From: Lachnospiraceae bacterium
GTDB lineage: Bacteria; Bacillota; Clostridia; Lachnospirales; Lachnospiraceae
DNA: 17,948 nucleotides
Direction: 5' to 3'
Assembly (NCBI GenBank): GCA_024697505.1
Contig: JAILFQ010000223.1
Location: 1-17,948 of the forward strand
Part shown: positions 1-8,203 of the stretch, piece after piece
Numbering within the stretch: position 1 is the stretch's first letter
How the letters are laid out: each line of letters starts with the position of its first letter
The notes under the pieces: model-generated
Told to the model about the DNA's origin: nothing
The model's database searches: none
Seen by the model: only the letters and a program-made list of their open reading frames with translations
Position numbers and translations under genes: made by a program

Positions 1-1
1 A

Positions 2-784
2 AAGCAGATTGAAGGAAAACTGGACATCATTTTGGAGCACCTTGGTTATTTAATGATAAGTGAACCAATGATACCGGGTGAGTACGAATGCATCTGTTCT
101 CCGGAAGTCTGCGGCCTTATTGTGCACGAAGCTTTCGGGCATGGCGTGGAAATGGATATGTTCGAAAAAGACAGAGCACTTGCAAAGCAGTATATAGGAA
201 AGTATGTGGCTTCTCCTCTTGTAACAATGCATGACGGTGCGGGAGTTACAACAGGAAAGGGTGCAGCATGCTTTTTCTTTGACGACGAAGGAACCCTTGC
301 AAGTGATACCATAGTTATAGACAAGGGAATCTTAAAGGGCGGAATGTGCGATGCGCAGGCCGGTATGGCGCTGGGCTATACACCTACAGGAAACGGAAGA
401 AGAGAAAAAACAAGCCATAAGGCTTACACAAGAATGACAAATACCTTCTTTGAGCCGGGAAAAGATAAGCTTGAAGATATGATAAAGTCCACAAAGTACG
501 GTTTCTTTATTGAAAGAGGCGGAAGCGGCATGGAAGACCCTAAGAACTGGGGCATTCAGTGCATGGCAGACGCCGCAAGAGAAATAAAAGACGGCAAATT
601 TACAGGAAGAGTCTTTGCTCCTATTACAATGACCGGCTATGTTCCGGACCTTTTAAAGTCCATTACCGCAATGTCCGAAGATTTTGAACTGGACAGCGCA
701 GGCTGGTGCGGAAAAGGTTATAAGGAATTTGTAAAGGTTTCCATGGGCGGTCCTTACATTAAGGCTAAAATACGTTTGGGATAA
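2..784 (+). CDS. tldD: TldD metalloprotease subunit, 5' end cut by window edge
   Basis: This is the C-terminal part of the TldD family zinc metalloprotease, the catalytic half of the TldD/TldE complex that degrades unfolded peptides and processes some modified peptides in the cytoplasm. The reading frame is open from base 2 with no convincing start, so the gene begins upstream of the window. The zinc-binding HExxxH motif is visible as HEAFGH at 125-142. A GWCGK motif near the C terminus (Cys codon 707-709) matches the third zinc ligand of the family, so the enzyme looks active. The stop codon (782-784) overlaps the SD sequence of the next gene, tldE, indicating co-transcription and probable translational coupling. 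The usual family length is about 460-480 residues; about 260 are seen here. The family assignment is very secure. Confidence 0.93.
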   Translation, partial: KQIEGKLDIILEHLGYLMISEPMIPGEYECICSPEVCGLIVHEAFGHGVEMDMFEKDRALAKQYIGKYVASPLVTMHDGAGVTTGKGAACFFFDDEGTLASDTIVIDKGILKGGMCDAQAGMALGYTPTGNGRREKTSHKAYTRMTNTFFEPGKDKLEDMIKSTKYGFFIERGGSGMEDPKNWGIQCMADAAREIKDGKFTGRVFAPITMTGYVPDLLKSITAMSEDFELDSAGWCGKGYKEFVKVSMGGPYIKAKIRLG

Positions 785-795
785 GGAGAGAAAAG

Positions 796-2079
796 ATGGA
801 AAAGCTTGTTGAAAAAGTTAAAGCGGCGCTTAAAAAGCTCGGAATAGAGGAATATCTTATTAACGGCAGTAAAAGAAGCTGCGCAGAGCTTTATTTTATA
901 AAAAAAGATCTTGATATGAGAAGAATGGTGGAAGAGGCAGAACTCTCCGTCAGCGTTTACAGAGTTGAAGAAAAAGACGGAGAAAAGAAAAGAGGAGCTG
1001 CTTTGGCAACAATCCTTCCGGAAATGGATGAAGAAAGAATAGAAAAAGAACTTTCGGACGCCTATTTTGCAACTCAGTTCGCAATGAATAAGTATTATGA
1101 CCTTGTTGAAGGGAAAAAAGAAGAAGTTAAGACTGCAGACACAAAGCTTGCGGGTATGGAACTTGCAGATATAGCTCTATCATTTGCCAAAGCGGTTTAT
1201 GCTTCGGATACTGATAAAGAATCATTTATAAATACAACAGAAATATTTGCCGCAAGAACAGAAAAGATCATTATCAATTCTGCAGGTGTGGATGTTTCCT
1301 ACACAGAAAATGCAGTAAGAGGCGAGTTTGTTGTTCAGTGTAAAGAACCTGAAGATGTAGAACTTTACTACAGCTTTGATTATACGGATCTTGACACGGA
1401 AGCTCTTACAAAGAAGGCTGCAAAAGCGCTTGAGACCGTAAAAGCAAGAGCTGCCGCAAAGACTGCACCAAAAACCGGAAAATACGACATAATCCTGGAC
1501 GGACCGCAGGTTTCAGACCTTATAGAAGCTTACAAAACTCTTTCGGATTCTGCATATATTTATCTTGGCTATTCCGACTACAAGAAGGGGGACAATCTTC
1601 AGGGCGAGGATGTAAAGGGAGATAAGCTTACCGTTACACTTAAGCCGGTTGCACCGTATTCCGGTGAAGGAATCAAGCTCGAAGAGACAGACTACTTAAA
1701 AGAGGGAAAACTTTTAAATATACTCGGCGGAAAGCGTTATGCAGACTACCTTGGAATAAAGCCGACAGGAAGCGGCTTCTTAAAGTATGTTGCTTCCGGT
1801 AAAAAGACAGAAGAAGAGCTTAAGGAGAAGCCTTACCTTTATGCAGTTAAGTTCTCGGACTTCCAGTTAGACCCGTTCACAGGTTTCTTTGGCGGAGAAT
1901 TAAGACTTGCATATCTTTTTGACGGAGAAAAGGTGATTCCTGTAACAGGAGGTTCCATAAGCGGAAACCTTTTTGAAGCTCAGAAGAATTTTGAATTCTC
2001 CAAGGAAAGATATAAAGATAAATGGAGCGACTGTCCGGCATTGGTAAGAATACCGAATGTGGATGTGGCAGGCTGCTAA
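796..2079 (+). CDS. tldE: TldE/PmbA family partner of TldD
   Basis: The 427-residue product is the TldE (PmbA) member of the TldD/PmbA family, the non-catalytic partner that forms a heterodimer with TldD and shapes the peptide-access channel. It shares the family's overall fold, including the late segment around PFTGFFGGELRLAY, but has no HExxxH motif. This is the normal state for TldE and means catalysis depends on TldD. The ATG at 796 is preceded by a strong SD (AAGGAG, 783-788) that overlaps the tldD stop. The length is slightly short against the roughly 440-450 typical of the family, with no sign of damage. The adjacent tldD makes the pairing unambiguous. No RiPP precursor or modifying enzyme is visible nearby, so a housekeeping peptide-degradation role is more likely than dedicated natural-product maturation. 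Confidence 0.92.
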   Translation: MEKLVEKVKAALKKLGIEEYLINGSKRSCAELYFIKKDLDMRRMVEEAELSVSVYRVEEKDGEKKRGAALATILPEMDEERIEKELSDAYFATQFAMNKYYDLVEGKKEEVKTADTKLAGMELADIALSFAKAVYASDTDKESFINTTEIFAARTEKIIINSAGVDVSYTENAVRGEFVVQCKEPEDVELYYSFDYTDLDTEALTKKAAKALETVKARAAAKTAPKTGKYDIILDGPQVSDLIEAYKTLSDSAYIYLGYSDYKKGDNLQGEDVKGDKLTVTLKPVAPYSGEGIKLEETDYLKEGKLLNILGGKRYADYLGIKPTGSGFLKYVASGKKTEEELKEKPYLYAVKFSDFQLDPFTGFFGGELRLAYLFDGEKVIPVTGGSISGNLFEAQKNFEFSKERYKDKWSDCPALVRIPNVDVAGC

Positions 2080-2122
2080 GAAATAAACTGCACTTTTGGC
2101 AGGCAGTAAAGGAGATATTTTG

Positions 2123-3145
2123 ATGGATACGGACGGAATAATCATTCGTCATGCGCTTATGCATATTATGGACAGTTCTGCGGGAATACCGGTGCTTTCA
2201 GACAAGGAACTGGACCTTAACTCAGAAATGAACGATTTTTTAAGGAACCATATAGCAAAACTCCTTTCCGGAGACGACCTTAAAAACTGTGTGTTTGACG
2301 AAGAAAGCTCGGAAGTATACGAAATACTTAAAGACTTTAACGAAGAAAATATCATACAAATATCCAAGCGTCTTGGAGAAATGCTTTATGCTATCATTAA
2401 TTCCAACCCGGACATACCGGGAGCAGATGTTTTCTTTGTAACCTATCAGCAGGAATCTCAGGTTTTCCTTGCAATCCTTAAAATGAATTACAAGGAAGTT
2501 TATGTGCACTATTCCTCTCTTGATGAAAACAACGGAAACATGAATGATATTATGAAGGAAAGAAATGCACTTCCGGGTGGCGGAAGATTGTCCGAAGCTG
2601 TTATAATATCATTAGCTGATGCACAGGTCAGGATTCTTGAGAAGAAGTTTGAAGTGAACGGACAGAAGGTTAACTACCTTTCTGAACTCTTCCTTAAGTG
2701 TCATGCCAAAATGTCTCAAAAGACCAAGCTTGATATTGTGACCAAGGCAGCAGAACAGATAAACAAAAAGTACTTTGACGACAATTTCGAAAAGAAGATG
2801 GAAACCAAGGCGGTCATACACGAAGCTTGTGAGGCATGTACAGACGAAGCGCCTATAAAAGTGGAAGAGATAAGCAAGGAACTTTTTGGAGAAGCTGCAC
2901 CGGAAATAAAAGAAGAATTCGAGAAAAAACTTGAAAAGTATAATCTTCCTAAGGACGAGATAAAGGTTAAGAGTCAGGCTACCACAAAGAAATTTGAAAG
3001 GCAGCAGCTTAAAACGGATACAGGAATTGAAATCAGTATTCCTATGGATGAGTACAACAACCGTAACCACGTGGAGTTTACTACAAATCCGGACGGAACT
3101 GTATCAGTGCTTATTAAGAATATTAATAAGATAACAAGCAAATGA
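2123..3145 (+). CDS. Nucleoid-associated protein, NA37/YejK (NdpA) family
   Basis: A 340-residue soluble protein matching the 37-kDa nucleoid-associated protein family (NA37; NdpA/YejK in E. coli), whose members associate with the nucleoid and have no well-defined biochemical activity. The family-like N terminus (DGIIIRHALMHIMD) is followed by a predicted alpha/beta core. The middle (about 120-170) contains the VFFVTYQQESQVFLAILKM strand region, and the C-terminal half is Lys/Glu-rich and helical. The start was placed at the ATG at 2123 because AAGGAGA (2109-2115) sits at good spacing. An in-frame TTG at 2096 lies upstream of that SD and is unlikely. It lies 43 bases after tldE and 18 before hypA, so it probably belongs to the same transcript. 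There are no membrane segments. The family call is fairly secure; the cellular role is not known. Confidence 0.82.
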   Translation: MDTDGIIIRHALMHIMDSSAGIPVLSDKELDLNSEMNDFLRNHIAKLLSGDDLKNCVFDEESSEVYEILKDFNEENIIQISKRLGEMLYAIINSNPDIPGADVFFVTYQQESQVFLAILKMNYKEVYVHYSSLDENNGNMNDIMKERNALPGGGRLSEAVIISLADAQVRILEKKFEVNGQKVNYLSELFLKCHAKMSQKTKLDIVTKAAEQINKKYFDDNFEKKMETKAVIHEACEACTDEAPIKVEEISKELFGEAAPEIKEEFEKKLEKYNLPKDEIKVKSQATTKKFERQQLKTDTGIEISIPMDEYNNRNHVEFTTNPDGTVSVLIKNINKITSK

Positions 3146-3163
3146 TGTGTGAAGGAGTAAAGA

Positions 3164-3511
3164 ATGCACGAACTTGGTGTAACATTTTACATTGTGGATG
3201 ATGTAAAGAAAGTGGCAAAAGAAAATAATGTTAATAAGGTGGAGTCCGTAACTGTGGAACTGGGCGAGGTTTCCACAGTGATCCCGGATTATCTTGTGGA
3301 TGTGTGGAACTGGGCAGTTGGTAAGGAAGAAGGTCCTATTAAAGGCGCAAAGCTTTTAATAGAGAAAATAGACGCGGTGACTTACTGTGAAAACTGCAAG
3401 GGCGAGTACCCGACGGTGGCCCATGGTAAAATCTGCCCTTACTGCGGAAGCGATAAAACCTATCTTTTACGGGGCAACGAAGTGAACATAAAAAATATTG
3501 TTGCTGAGTAA
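3164..3511 (+). CDS. hypA: HypA/HybF nickel metallochaperone
   Basis: A 115-residue HypA-family protein, which delivers nickel during maturation of [NiFe]-hydrogenases (and urease in some species), normally with the GTPase HypB. The N-terminal MHE motif is intact, giving His2 and the terminal amine as the expected nickel site. The zinc-finger cysteines are all present: C75 and C78 (CENC), then C91 and C94 (CPYC). The length is typical of the family (about 113-118). The ATG at 3164 has an SD, AAGGAG (3152-3157 region), at good spacing. It is the last gene before the terminator at 3527-3560. No hypB, other hyp genes or hydrogenase subunits are in the window, so it is an orphan here; partners may be elsewhere. 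Identification is secure, the physiological client is unknown. Confidence 0.9.
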   Translation: MHELGVTFYIVDDVKKVAKENNVNKVESVTVELGEVSTVIPDYLVDVWNWAVGKEEGPIKGAKLLIEKIDAVTYCENCKGEYPTVAHGKICPYCGSDKTYLLRGNEVNIKNIVAE

Positions 3512-3526
3512 ATATCAGAAAACAGC

Positions 3527-3560
3527 GGGCGTTTCCCAAAGGAAACGCCTTATTTTTTAT
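3527..3560 (+). terminator. Intrinsic terminator after hypA
   Basis: A 9-bp perfect stem (3528-3536 paired with 3541-3549, GGCGTTTCC/GGAAACGCC) has a CAAA tetraloop and is extended by a G-U pair. It is followed by the T-rich run TATTTTTTAT. It lies 16 bases after the hypA stop and separates the tldD-tldE-NA37-hypA transcript from argS. Confidence 0.88.
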
Positions 3561-3629
3561 CATTTGCGGGGGCTTTCGCCTTGTCTTTTGGGTGTTTTGG
3601 TGGTATGTTATATGTACGTTAAAACAAGA

Positions 3630-3635
3630 TATAAT
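3630..3635 (+). promoter_or_regulatory. Probable -10 element for argS
   Basis: A perfect TATAAT lies 21 bases upstream of the argS start and downstream of the hypA terminator, where a promoter is expected. No good -35 hexamer is found 16-18 bases upstream (the sequence there is near GTTATAT), and no TGn extension precedes it. Only the -10 is therefore supported. The very short implied leader leaves no room for a regulatory RNA. Confidence 0.45.
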
Positions 3636-3656
3636 TTTTGAAAGCAGAGGATCAGC

Positions 3657-5441
3657 ATGAATACTTTATTAACTCTTATCGGAAACGAAATGAAGAAAGC
3701 TTTTGCTTCCTGCGGCTACGACGAAAAGTTTGCCCAGGCCACAGTTTCCAACCGTCCGGACCTTTGCCAGTTCCAGTGCAACGGAGCAATGGCAGCAGCA
3801 AAGGAGTACCACAAAGCACCTATAATGATAGCAAACGATGTTGTTGCGAAGGTGGACAAAGCAATGTTTTCCAAGGTGGAGGCAGTGGCACCGGGCTTTA
3901 TTAACATGGACCTTGCACCGGCCTTTCTTACAGGTTACCTTGAAGAAATGCTCCTTAGAGGTGTATACGGTTACGAGAAGCCGGAAAAACAGCGTGTTAC
4001 CGTAATAGACTACGGCGGAGCAAATGTGGCAAAACCGCTCCACATAGGCCATTTAAGACCGGCGGTTATAGGTGAGAGTATAAAGAGAATATATAAGTTT
4101 GCAGGCGACAAGGTTATAGGAGATGTTCACCTTGGAGACTGGGGCCTTCAGATCGGCCAGATAATAGAAGAATTAAGAGACCGCAAACCGGAACTCTGCT
4201 ATTTTGATGAATCCTACAAGGGAGAATATCCTAAGGAAGCGCCATTTGATATTTCCGAACTTGAAGATATTTACCCTACTGCCAGCAAAAAGTCCAAGAC
4301 GGATCCTGAATTTGCAAAGCGTGCCCATGAGGCAACGGTTAAACTTCAGGAAAACTATCCGCCTTTCAGAGCGATCTGGCAGCATATAATCAATGTTTCC
4401 GTTAAGGATTTAAAGAAGAACTACGACAATCTTAACGTTAACTTCGACCTTTGGCTTGGAGAAAGCGACGCAGAACCTTTTATTGCGGATATGATAGACA
4501 AGATGGTAAAGGACGGCTTTGCATACGAAAGCCAAGGTGCTCTTGTTGTGGATATTGCCGAAGAAGGAGATTCCAAGGAATACCCTCCTTGTATAGTAAG
4601 AAAATCCGACGGAGCCGCAATTTACCAGACAACAGACCTTGCAACCATCATTCAGCGTGAAAGAGATTTTAAGCCGGATAAATACGTTTATGTTGCGGAC
4701 AAGCGCCAGGACCTTCACTTCCTTCAGGTATTCCGTACAGCAAAGAAGTGCGGTCTTGTAAATGAGGACAAGGACCTGCTCTTTGTAGGTTTCGGAACGG
4801 TAAACGGAAAAGACGGAAAGCCGTTTAAGACAAGAGACGGCGGTGTAATGCGTCTTGAATACCTCATTACGGAAATTAATGATGAAGTATACAAAAAGGT
4901 TATGTCCGGCAGAGAAATGTCTGAGGAAAATGCAAGAAAGATAGCAAAGACGGTAGGCCTTGCGGCATTAAAGTATGCAGACCTTTCCAACCAGGCAGCA
5001 AAAGATTACATCTTTGATATAGACAGATTTACATCATTTGAGGGGAATACAGGCCCGTATATTCTTTATACAATGGTAAGGATCAAATCCATTCTTGCAA
5101 AGTATAAGGAAAACGGCGGAAAAGATACTAAGGAGCTTAAGCTTAAGCGTGAGGACGGAAGTACCAGAGAGTACAAGCCTTCTGAAATCTCTCTTATGCT
5201 TAACGCAGCAAGATTTAACGAAACCGTTGAAAAGGCCTACCAGGAGACCGCTCCGCATAAGATATGCCAGTATATTTACGACATGTCCAACGCCTTTAAT
5301 TCCTTCTACCACGAGAACAGGATCATGGGTGAGGAAGACCTTGTAAAGCAGGGTGAGTGGATAAAGCTTATTGAAACAATTCTTCATATTCTTGAGGAGT
5401 GTATAGATATGCTTGGTTTTGAAGCGCCGGAACAGATGTAA
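3657..5441 (+). CDS. argS: Arginyl-tRNA synthetase
   Basis: A 594-residue class I aminoacyl-tRNA synthetase that charges tRNA-Arg with arginine in the cytoplasm. The N-terminal Arg-tRNA-synthetase additional domain covers about residues 1-110 (ending in the PGFINMDLAP region). The catalytic Rossmann domain carries an exact HIGH motif at 129-132 within the family-typical NVAKPLHIGHLR. The KMSKS position is the degenerate FKTRDGG at 390-396, as is common in this enzyme, which often lacks canonical KMSKS. The C-terminal anticodon-binding (DALR) domain includes the DISNAFNSFYHENRI-like segment near the end. The ATG at 3657 has an AGAGG SD (3645-3649). It begins a new transcription unit after a terminator. 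Thirty-five bases separate it from the next ATPase gene, with no terminator seen, so read-through into that cluster is possible. Confidence 0.97.
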   Translation: MNTLLTLIGNEMKKAFASCGYDEKFAQATVSNRPDLCQFQCNGAMAAAKEYHKAPIMIANDVVAKVDKAMFSKVEAVAPGFINMDLAPAFLTGYLEEMLLRGVYGYEKPEKQRVTVIDYGGANVAKPLHIGHLRPAVIGESIKRIYKFAGDKVIGDVHLGDWGLQIGQIIEELRDRKPELCYFDESYKGEYPKEAPFDISELEDIYPTASKKSKTDPEFAKRAHEATVKLQENYPPFRAIWQHIINVSVKDLKKNYDNLNVNFDLWLGESDAEPFIADMIDKMVKDGFAYESQGALVVDIAEEGDSKEYPPCIVRKSDGAAIYQTTDLATIIQRERDFKPDKYVYVADKRQDLHFLQVFRTAKKCGLVNEDKDLLFVGFGTVNGKDGKPFKTRDGGVMRLEYLITEINDEVYKKVMSGREMSEENARKIAKTVGLAALKYADLSNQAAKDYIFDIDRFTSFEGNTGPYILYTMVRIKSILAKYKENGGKDTKELKLKREDGSTREYKPSEISLMLNAARFNETVEKAYQETAPHKICQYIYDMSNAFNSFYHENRIMGEEDLVKQGEWIKLIETILHILEECIDMLGFEAPEQM

Positions 5442-5476
5442 ATGCTTACTGTAATAAAAAAGATGGGGGACATTTG

Positions 5477-6856
5477 ATGTTCATTGGGAGAACACAAGAG
5501 CAAAAGCAGCTTGATGCTGTTTATATAAGCGCCAGAAATTCTGCGGTTGTACTCTACGGAAGAAAAGGCATGGGAAAGACGGAACTCGTAAGGAAGTTTT
5601 CGGAAGGCAAGCCTTCTGTTTACTTCCTTGGAAGGGAACTTTCCGAAAGAGAATTAAAATTTCAAATGAATGAAGAACTGCTTGGGGGGAATGCCCTGCT
5701 TCCTGTGGATGCAGAGCTTTCGGCTCCGAGCTATTTCGAGACCCTTTATGCCGCCATTATGAGAGAAGGCTTTGGCGGAAAAAGGGTTGTTGTCGTTCTT
5801 GACGAGTTTGAACATATTGCAAAGGGCAGCACAGAGTTTGCGGAAGCTTTTGTTAAGCTTTTAAATGATGTGGACCTGCAATGTATGTTCATTTTAACCT
5901 CGTCTTCCGTAAACTGGGTGGAAAATGATATGGTAAAGTGCCTGGGTATGGCTGCAAGAAGCCTCTCCGGTATCATTAAATTAAAACCTTTTACCTTTGT
6001 TGAAATGGTAAACCGTTTTCCCAAGCTTTCCATAGAAGACACCATATGTGCCAGTGCTGTTCTTGGCGGGGTTCCGGAATATTTAAATTATTGGAACGAG
6101 AAAAAGAGTGTTAAAGAAAATATAACCGCCCTTTTTCTTTCTAAAAATTCTCCTTTGTTTAACGAAACAGAGATCCTTTTAAAAAGCGAACTTCGGGAAC
6201 TTTCTGCCTACAATGCCATTCTTTCCACAATGGCAAAGGGAAATTATAAATTAAATGATATTTACGCAAGAACAGGTTTTTCCAGAGCTAAAATAAGCGT
6301 TTATATAAAGAATCTTATAGAACTGGATCTGGTGGAGAAAATATTCTCCTTTGATGCCGCGGAACATGCAAACGTACAAAAAGGTCTGTATAAAATAAGC
6401 GACAATTTCCTGAATTTCAGTTACAGATTTGTTTTCCCGAATTTATCGCATATACTTGCAAGGGATAAAGCAGACCCTTACCAGGCCTTTGTTGCGCCCG
6501 GGTTTGACGCCTACATGAGAGAATGCTTTAAAGACGTATGCAGCGAATACCTTAAAATAATGGGAAAATATAAAAAACTTAAGGCTGACTACACCAACTG
6601 GGGCTCCTGGTACGGCAAAGCAGGACTTGTAGACATTGTTGCCGGTAATGATGAAGGTAAGTGTCTTGTAGGCTTTTGCAGGTTTGACAGCAAGAGGGTA
6701 ACGGTCTCCGATTTTGCGGACTATGAGGAACTGATACACTCTGCAATGATAGAGCCTGAAGAGATCTATGTGTTTTCCAAAACAGGTTTTTCCGCAGACT
6801 TTAATATATTTGCAAAGAGGCAGGGCGTTGTACCTGTAGAACTTTCGGATCTTTAA
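5477..6856 (+). CDS. P-loop ATPase with winged helix and DUF234-like C terminus
   Basis: A 459-residue cytoplasmic protein of the 'archaeal ATPase' type (ATPase_2/DUF234 architecture), a STAND/AAA-related group of unknown function found in bacteria and archaea. The N-terminal FIGRTQEQKQL resembles the family's FvGR-E start. Walker A is GRKGMGKT (28-35) and Walker B is VVVVLDE, with D109 and E110. A winged-helix region follows at about 245-285 (YARTGFSRAKISVYIKNL). The C-terminal domain has W375-x2-WYGK and D386 as in DUF234, a PD-(D/E)xK-nuclease-like fold in this family. Where an E-x-K would be expected it reads F400-C-R402, so nuclease activity looks lost. Two start codons are adjacent (TTG 5474, ATG 5477); the ATG is chosen, with GGGGGA SD at 5465-5470. 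It begins the 5477-11302 cluster. Function is unknown. Confidence 0.8.
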   Translation: MFIGRTQEQKQLDAVYISARNSAVVLYGRKGMGKTELVRKFSEGKPSVYFLGRELSERELKFQMNEELLGGNALLPVDAELSAPSYFETLYAAIMREGFGGKRVVVVLDEFEHIAKGSTEFAEAFVKLLNDVDLQCMFILTSSSVNWVENDMVKCLGMAARSLSGIIKLKPFTFVEMVNRFPKLSIEDTICASAVLGGVPEYLNYWNEKKSVKENITALFLSKNSPLFNETEILLKSELRELSAYNAILSTMAKGNYKLNDIYARTGFSRAKISVYIKNLIELDLVEKIFSFDAAEHANVQKGLYKISDNFLNFSYRFVFPNLSHILARDKADPYQAFVAPGFDAYMRECFKDVCSEYLKIMGKYKKLKADYTNWGSWYGKAGLVDIVAGNDEGKCLVGFCRFDSKRVTVSDFADYEELIHSAMIEPEEIYVFSKTGFSADFNIFAKRQGVVPVELSDL

Positions 6857-6880
6857 TTTTTAAATCGGGAAGGAGAAGCT

Positions 6881-8203
6881 ATGTATAAACTCTTATCCAA
6901 ACTGGTTATATACAAAAATATTCCAAGGGACAGTATTCTTTATTGCCTTGCTCATATAATAAAGTGCTATGAGGATGGCAGCGCGGATGCGGAAGATGCG
7001 GTCAACGACATCTATGTGCAGATACACAGGCTTCTTGATGTTGCAACGGAATACGGCTTTAACGGAAATCTGTGGCAGAATTACCTTGCTTTTTTAATTG
7101 CAATGACAGAGACGCCTTTTGGTCTTGTAAGCGAAAAAAGGGAGAAAATCGCCGGCAGCGTAAACGTGTTTGCAAAATCCGACTTTGAAATATTTAAAGA
7201 GCTTTTCGACTACGACTTTAAGCCGATTGAAAAAGAACTTGGAATAGATTGTTTTGATATTGTTACCAATTACATTGCCGTTGAAAAAGATAAAAAATAT
7301 TACAACCGCAGTGTAAGCAACAGTGTAAAGAAACTTTCCGAAGATATAGCTGCGGCCCCTACGGCAGAAGAGATCCTGTCGGTGGTCACCGGCTTCTACA
7401 GAGAGAATGGCCTTGGTCTTATCGGTCTTAACAAAGCCTTCAGACTCGTTACGGAAGGCGAAAAGTATGAGCTTGTGCCTATCACGAACACCGAAGAAGT
7501 CAGACTTACAAATATAATAGGCTACGATTCTCAAAAGCAAAAACTTATAGAAAACACAGAGGCCTTTGTTAAAGGTAAGAAAGCCAACAACGTGCTTTTG
7601 TACGGAGATGCCGGAACCGGTAAATCCACAAGCATAAAGGCTGTTCTTAACGAATATTACAAAGACGGCCTCAGAATGATAGAACTCTACAAGCAGCAGT
7701 TTTCCTACCTTCCGGCCCTCATTTCCAAACTTAAAGTAAGGAACTACCGTTTTATCATTTATATGGATGATCTGTCATTTGAGGACTTTGAGACGGAATA
7801 CAAGTATTTAAAGGCTGTTATTGAAGGCGGACTGGAAATAAGACCGGAAAACATACTTATTTACGCCACCTCCAACAGAAGGCATTTAATAAAGGAAAGC
7901 TGGTCCGACAGAAATGATATGGATGATGAGCTGCATCGTTCCGATACAATGCAGGAAAAGCTTTCGCTTGTGGCACGTTTTGGTGTAACGATCGGTTATT
8001 TTTCTCCTGCAAAGCAGCAATATCTTGATATTGTTAAAGGAATTGCCGCAAGGCATAAGGAAATTACCCTTTCCGAGGAAGAACTGTTTGCAGGTGCGCA
8101 GAAATGGGAACTTTCCCATGGAGGACCAAGCGGAAGAACTGCGGAGCAGTTTGTTATACATCTTTTGGACACCATTAAAGAAAACGACGAGGAAACACGT
8201 TAA
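6881..8203 (+). CDS. AAA+ ATPase, DUF815 family
   Basis: A 440-residue cytoplasmic ATPase of the DUF815 family, whose cellular role is not established. The N-terminal 200 residues are helical and lack a recognised motif. The AAA+ core begins around 205 ([18 protein letters not shown]). It holds Walker A GDAGTGKS at 242-249, Walker B FIIYMDD at 291-297, and a sensor-1-like YATSNRRHL. Further polar residues (SWSDR) are typical of the family, as is a C-terminal helical lid with the FVIHLLD segment. All ATP-binding motifs look intact. The ATG at 6881 has AAGGAG just upstream and lies 24 bases after the DUF234 ATPase gene. Its stop codon TAA shares one base with the ATG of the next gene (TAATG), so it is probably translationally coupled to the membrane protein that follows. 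That is the best clue to a functional partner. Confidence 0.88.
   Translation: MYKLLSKLVIYKNIPRDSILYCLAHIIKCYEDGSADAEDAVNDIYVQIHRLLDVATEYGFNGNLWQNYLAFLIAMTETPFGLVSEKREKIAGSVNVFAKSDFEIFKELFDYDFKPIEKELGIDCFDIVTNYIAVEKDKKYYNRSVSNSVKKLSEDIAAAPTAEEILSVVTGFYRENGLGLIGLNKAFRLVTEGEKYELVPITNTEEVRLTNIIGYDSQKQKLIENTEAFVKGKKANNVLLYGDAGTGKSTSIKAVLNEYYKDGLRMIELYKQQFSYLPALISKLKVRNYRFIIYMDDLSFEDFETEYKYLKAVIEGGLEIRPENILIYATSNRRHLIKESWSDRNDMDDELHRSDTMQEKLSLVARFGVTIGYFSPAKQQYLDIVKGIAARHKEITLSEEELFAGAQKWELSHGGPSGRTAEQFVIHLLDTIKENDEETR

Noticed and set aside
2..2079. TldD/TldE as part of a RiPP biosynthetic cluster
   Set aside because: No precursor peptide, cyclase, transporter or modifying enzyme is visible nearby; the left flank is cut off, so this stays unproven rather than excluded.
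3569..3582. Second hairpin just after the hypA terminator
   Set aside because: The stem has only three Watson-Crick pairs plus G-U pairs and no proper T run; it looks like chance.
3561..3656. T-box or other riboswitch leader before argS
   Set aside because: Only about 96 bases lie between the hypA terminator and the argS start, and the likely -10 leaves a leader of some 15 bases. No T-box conserved element is seen.
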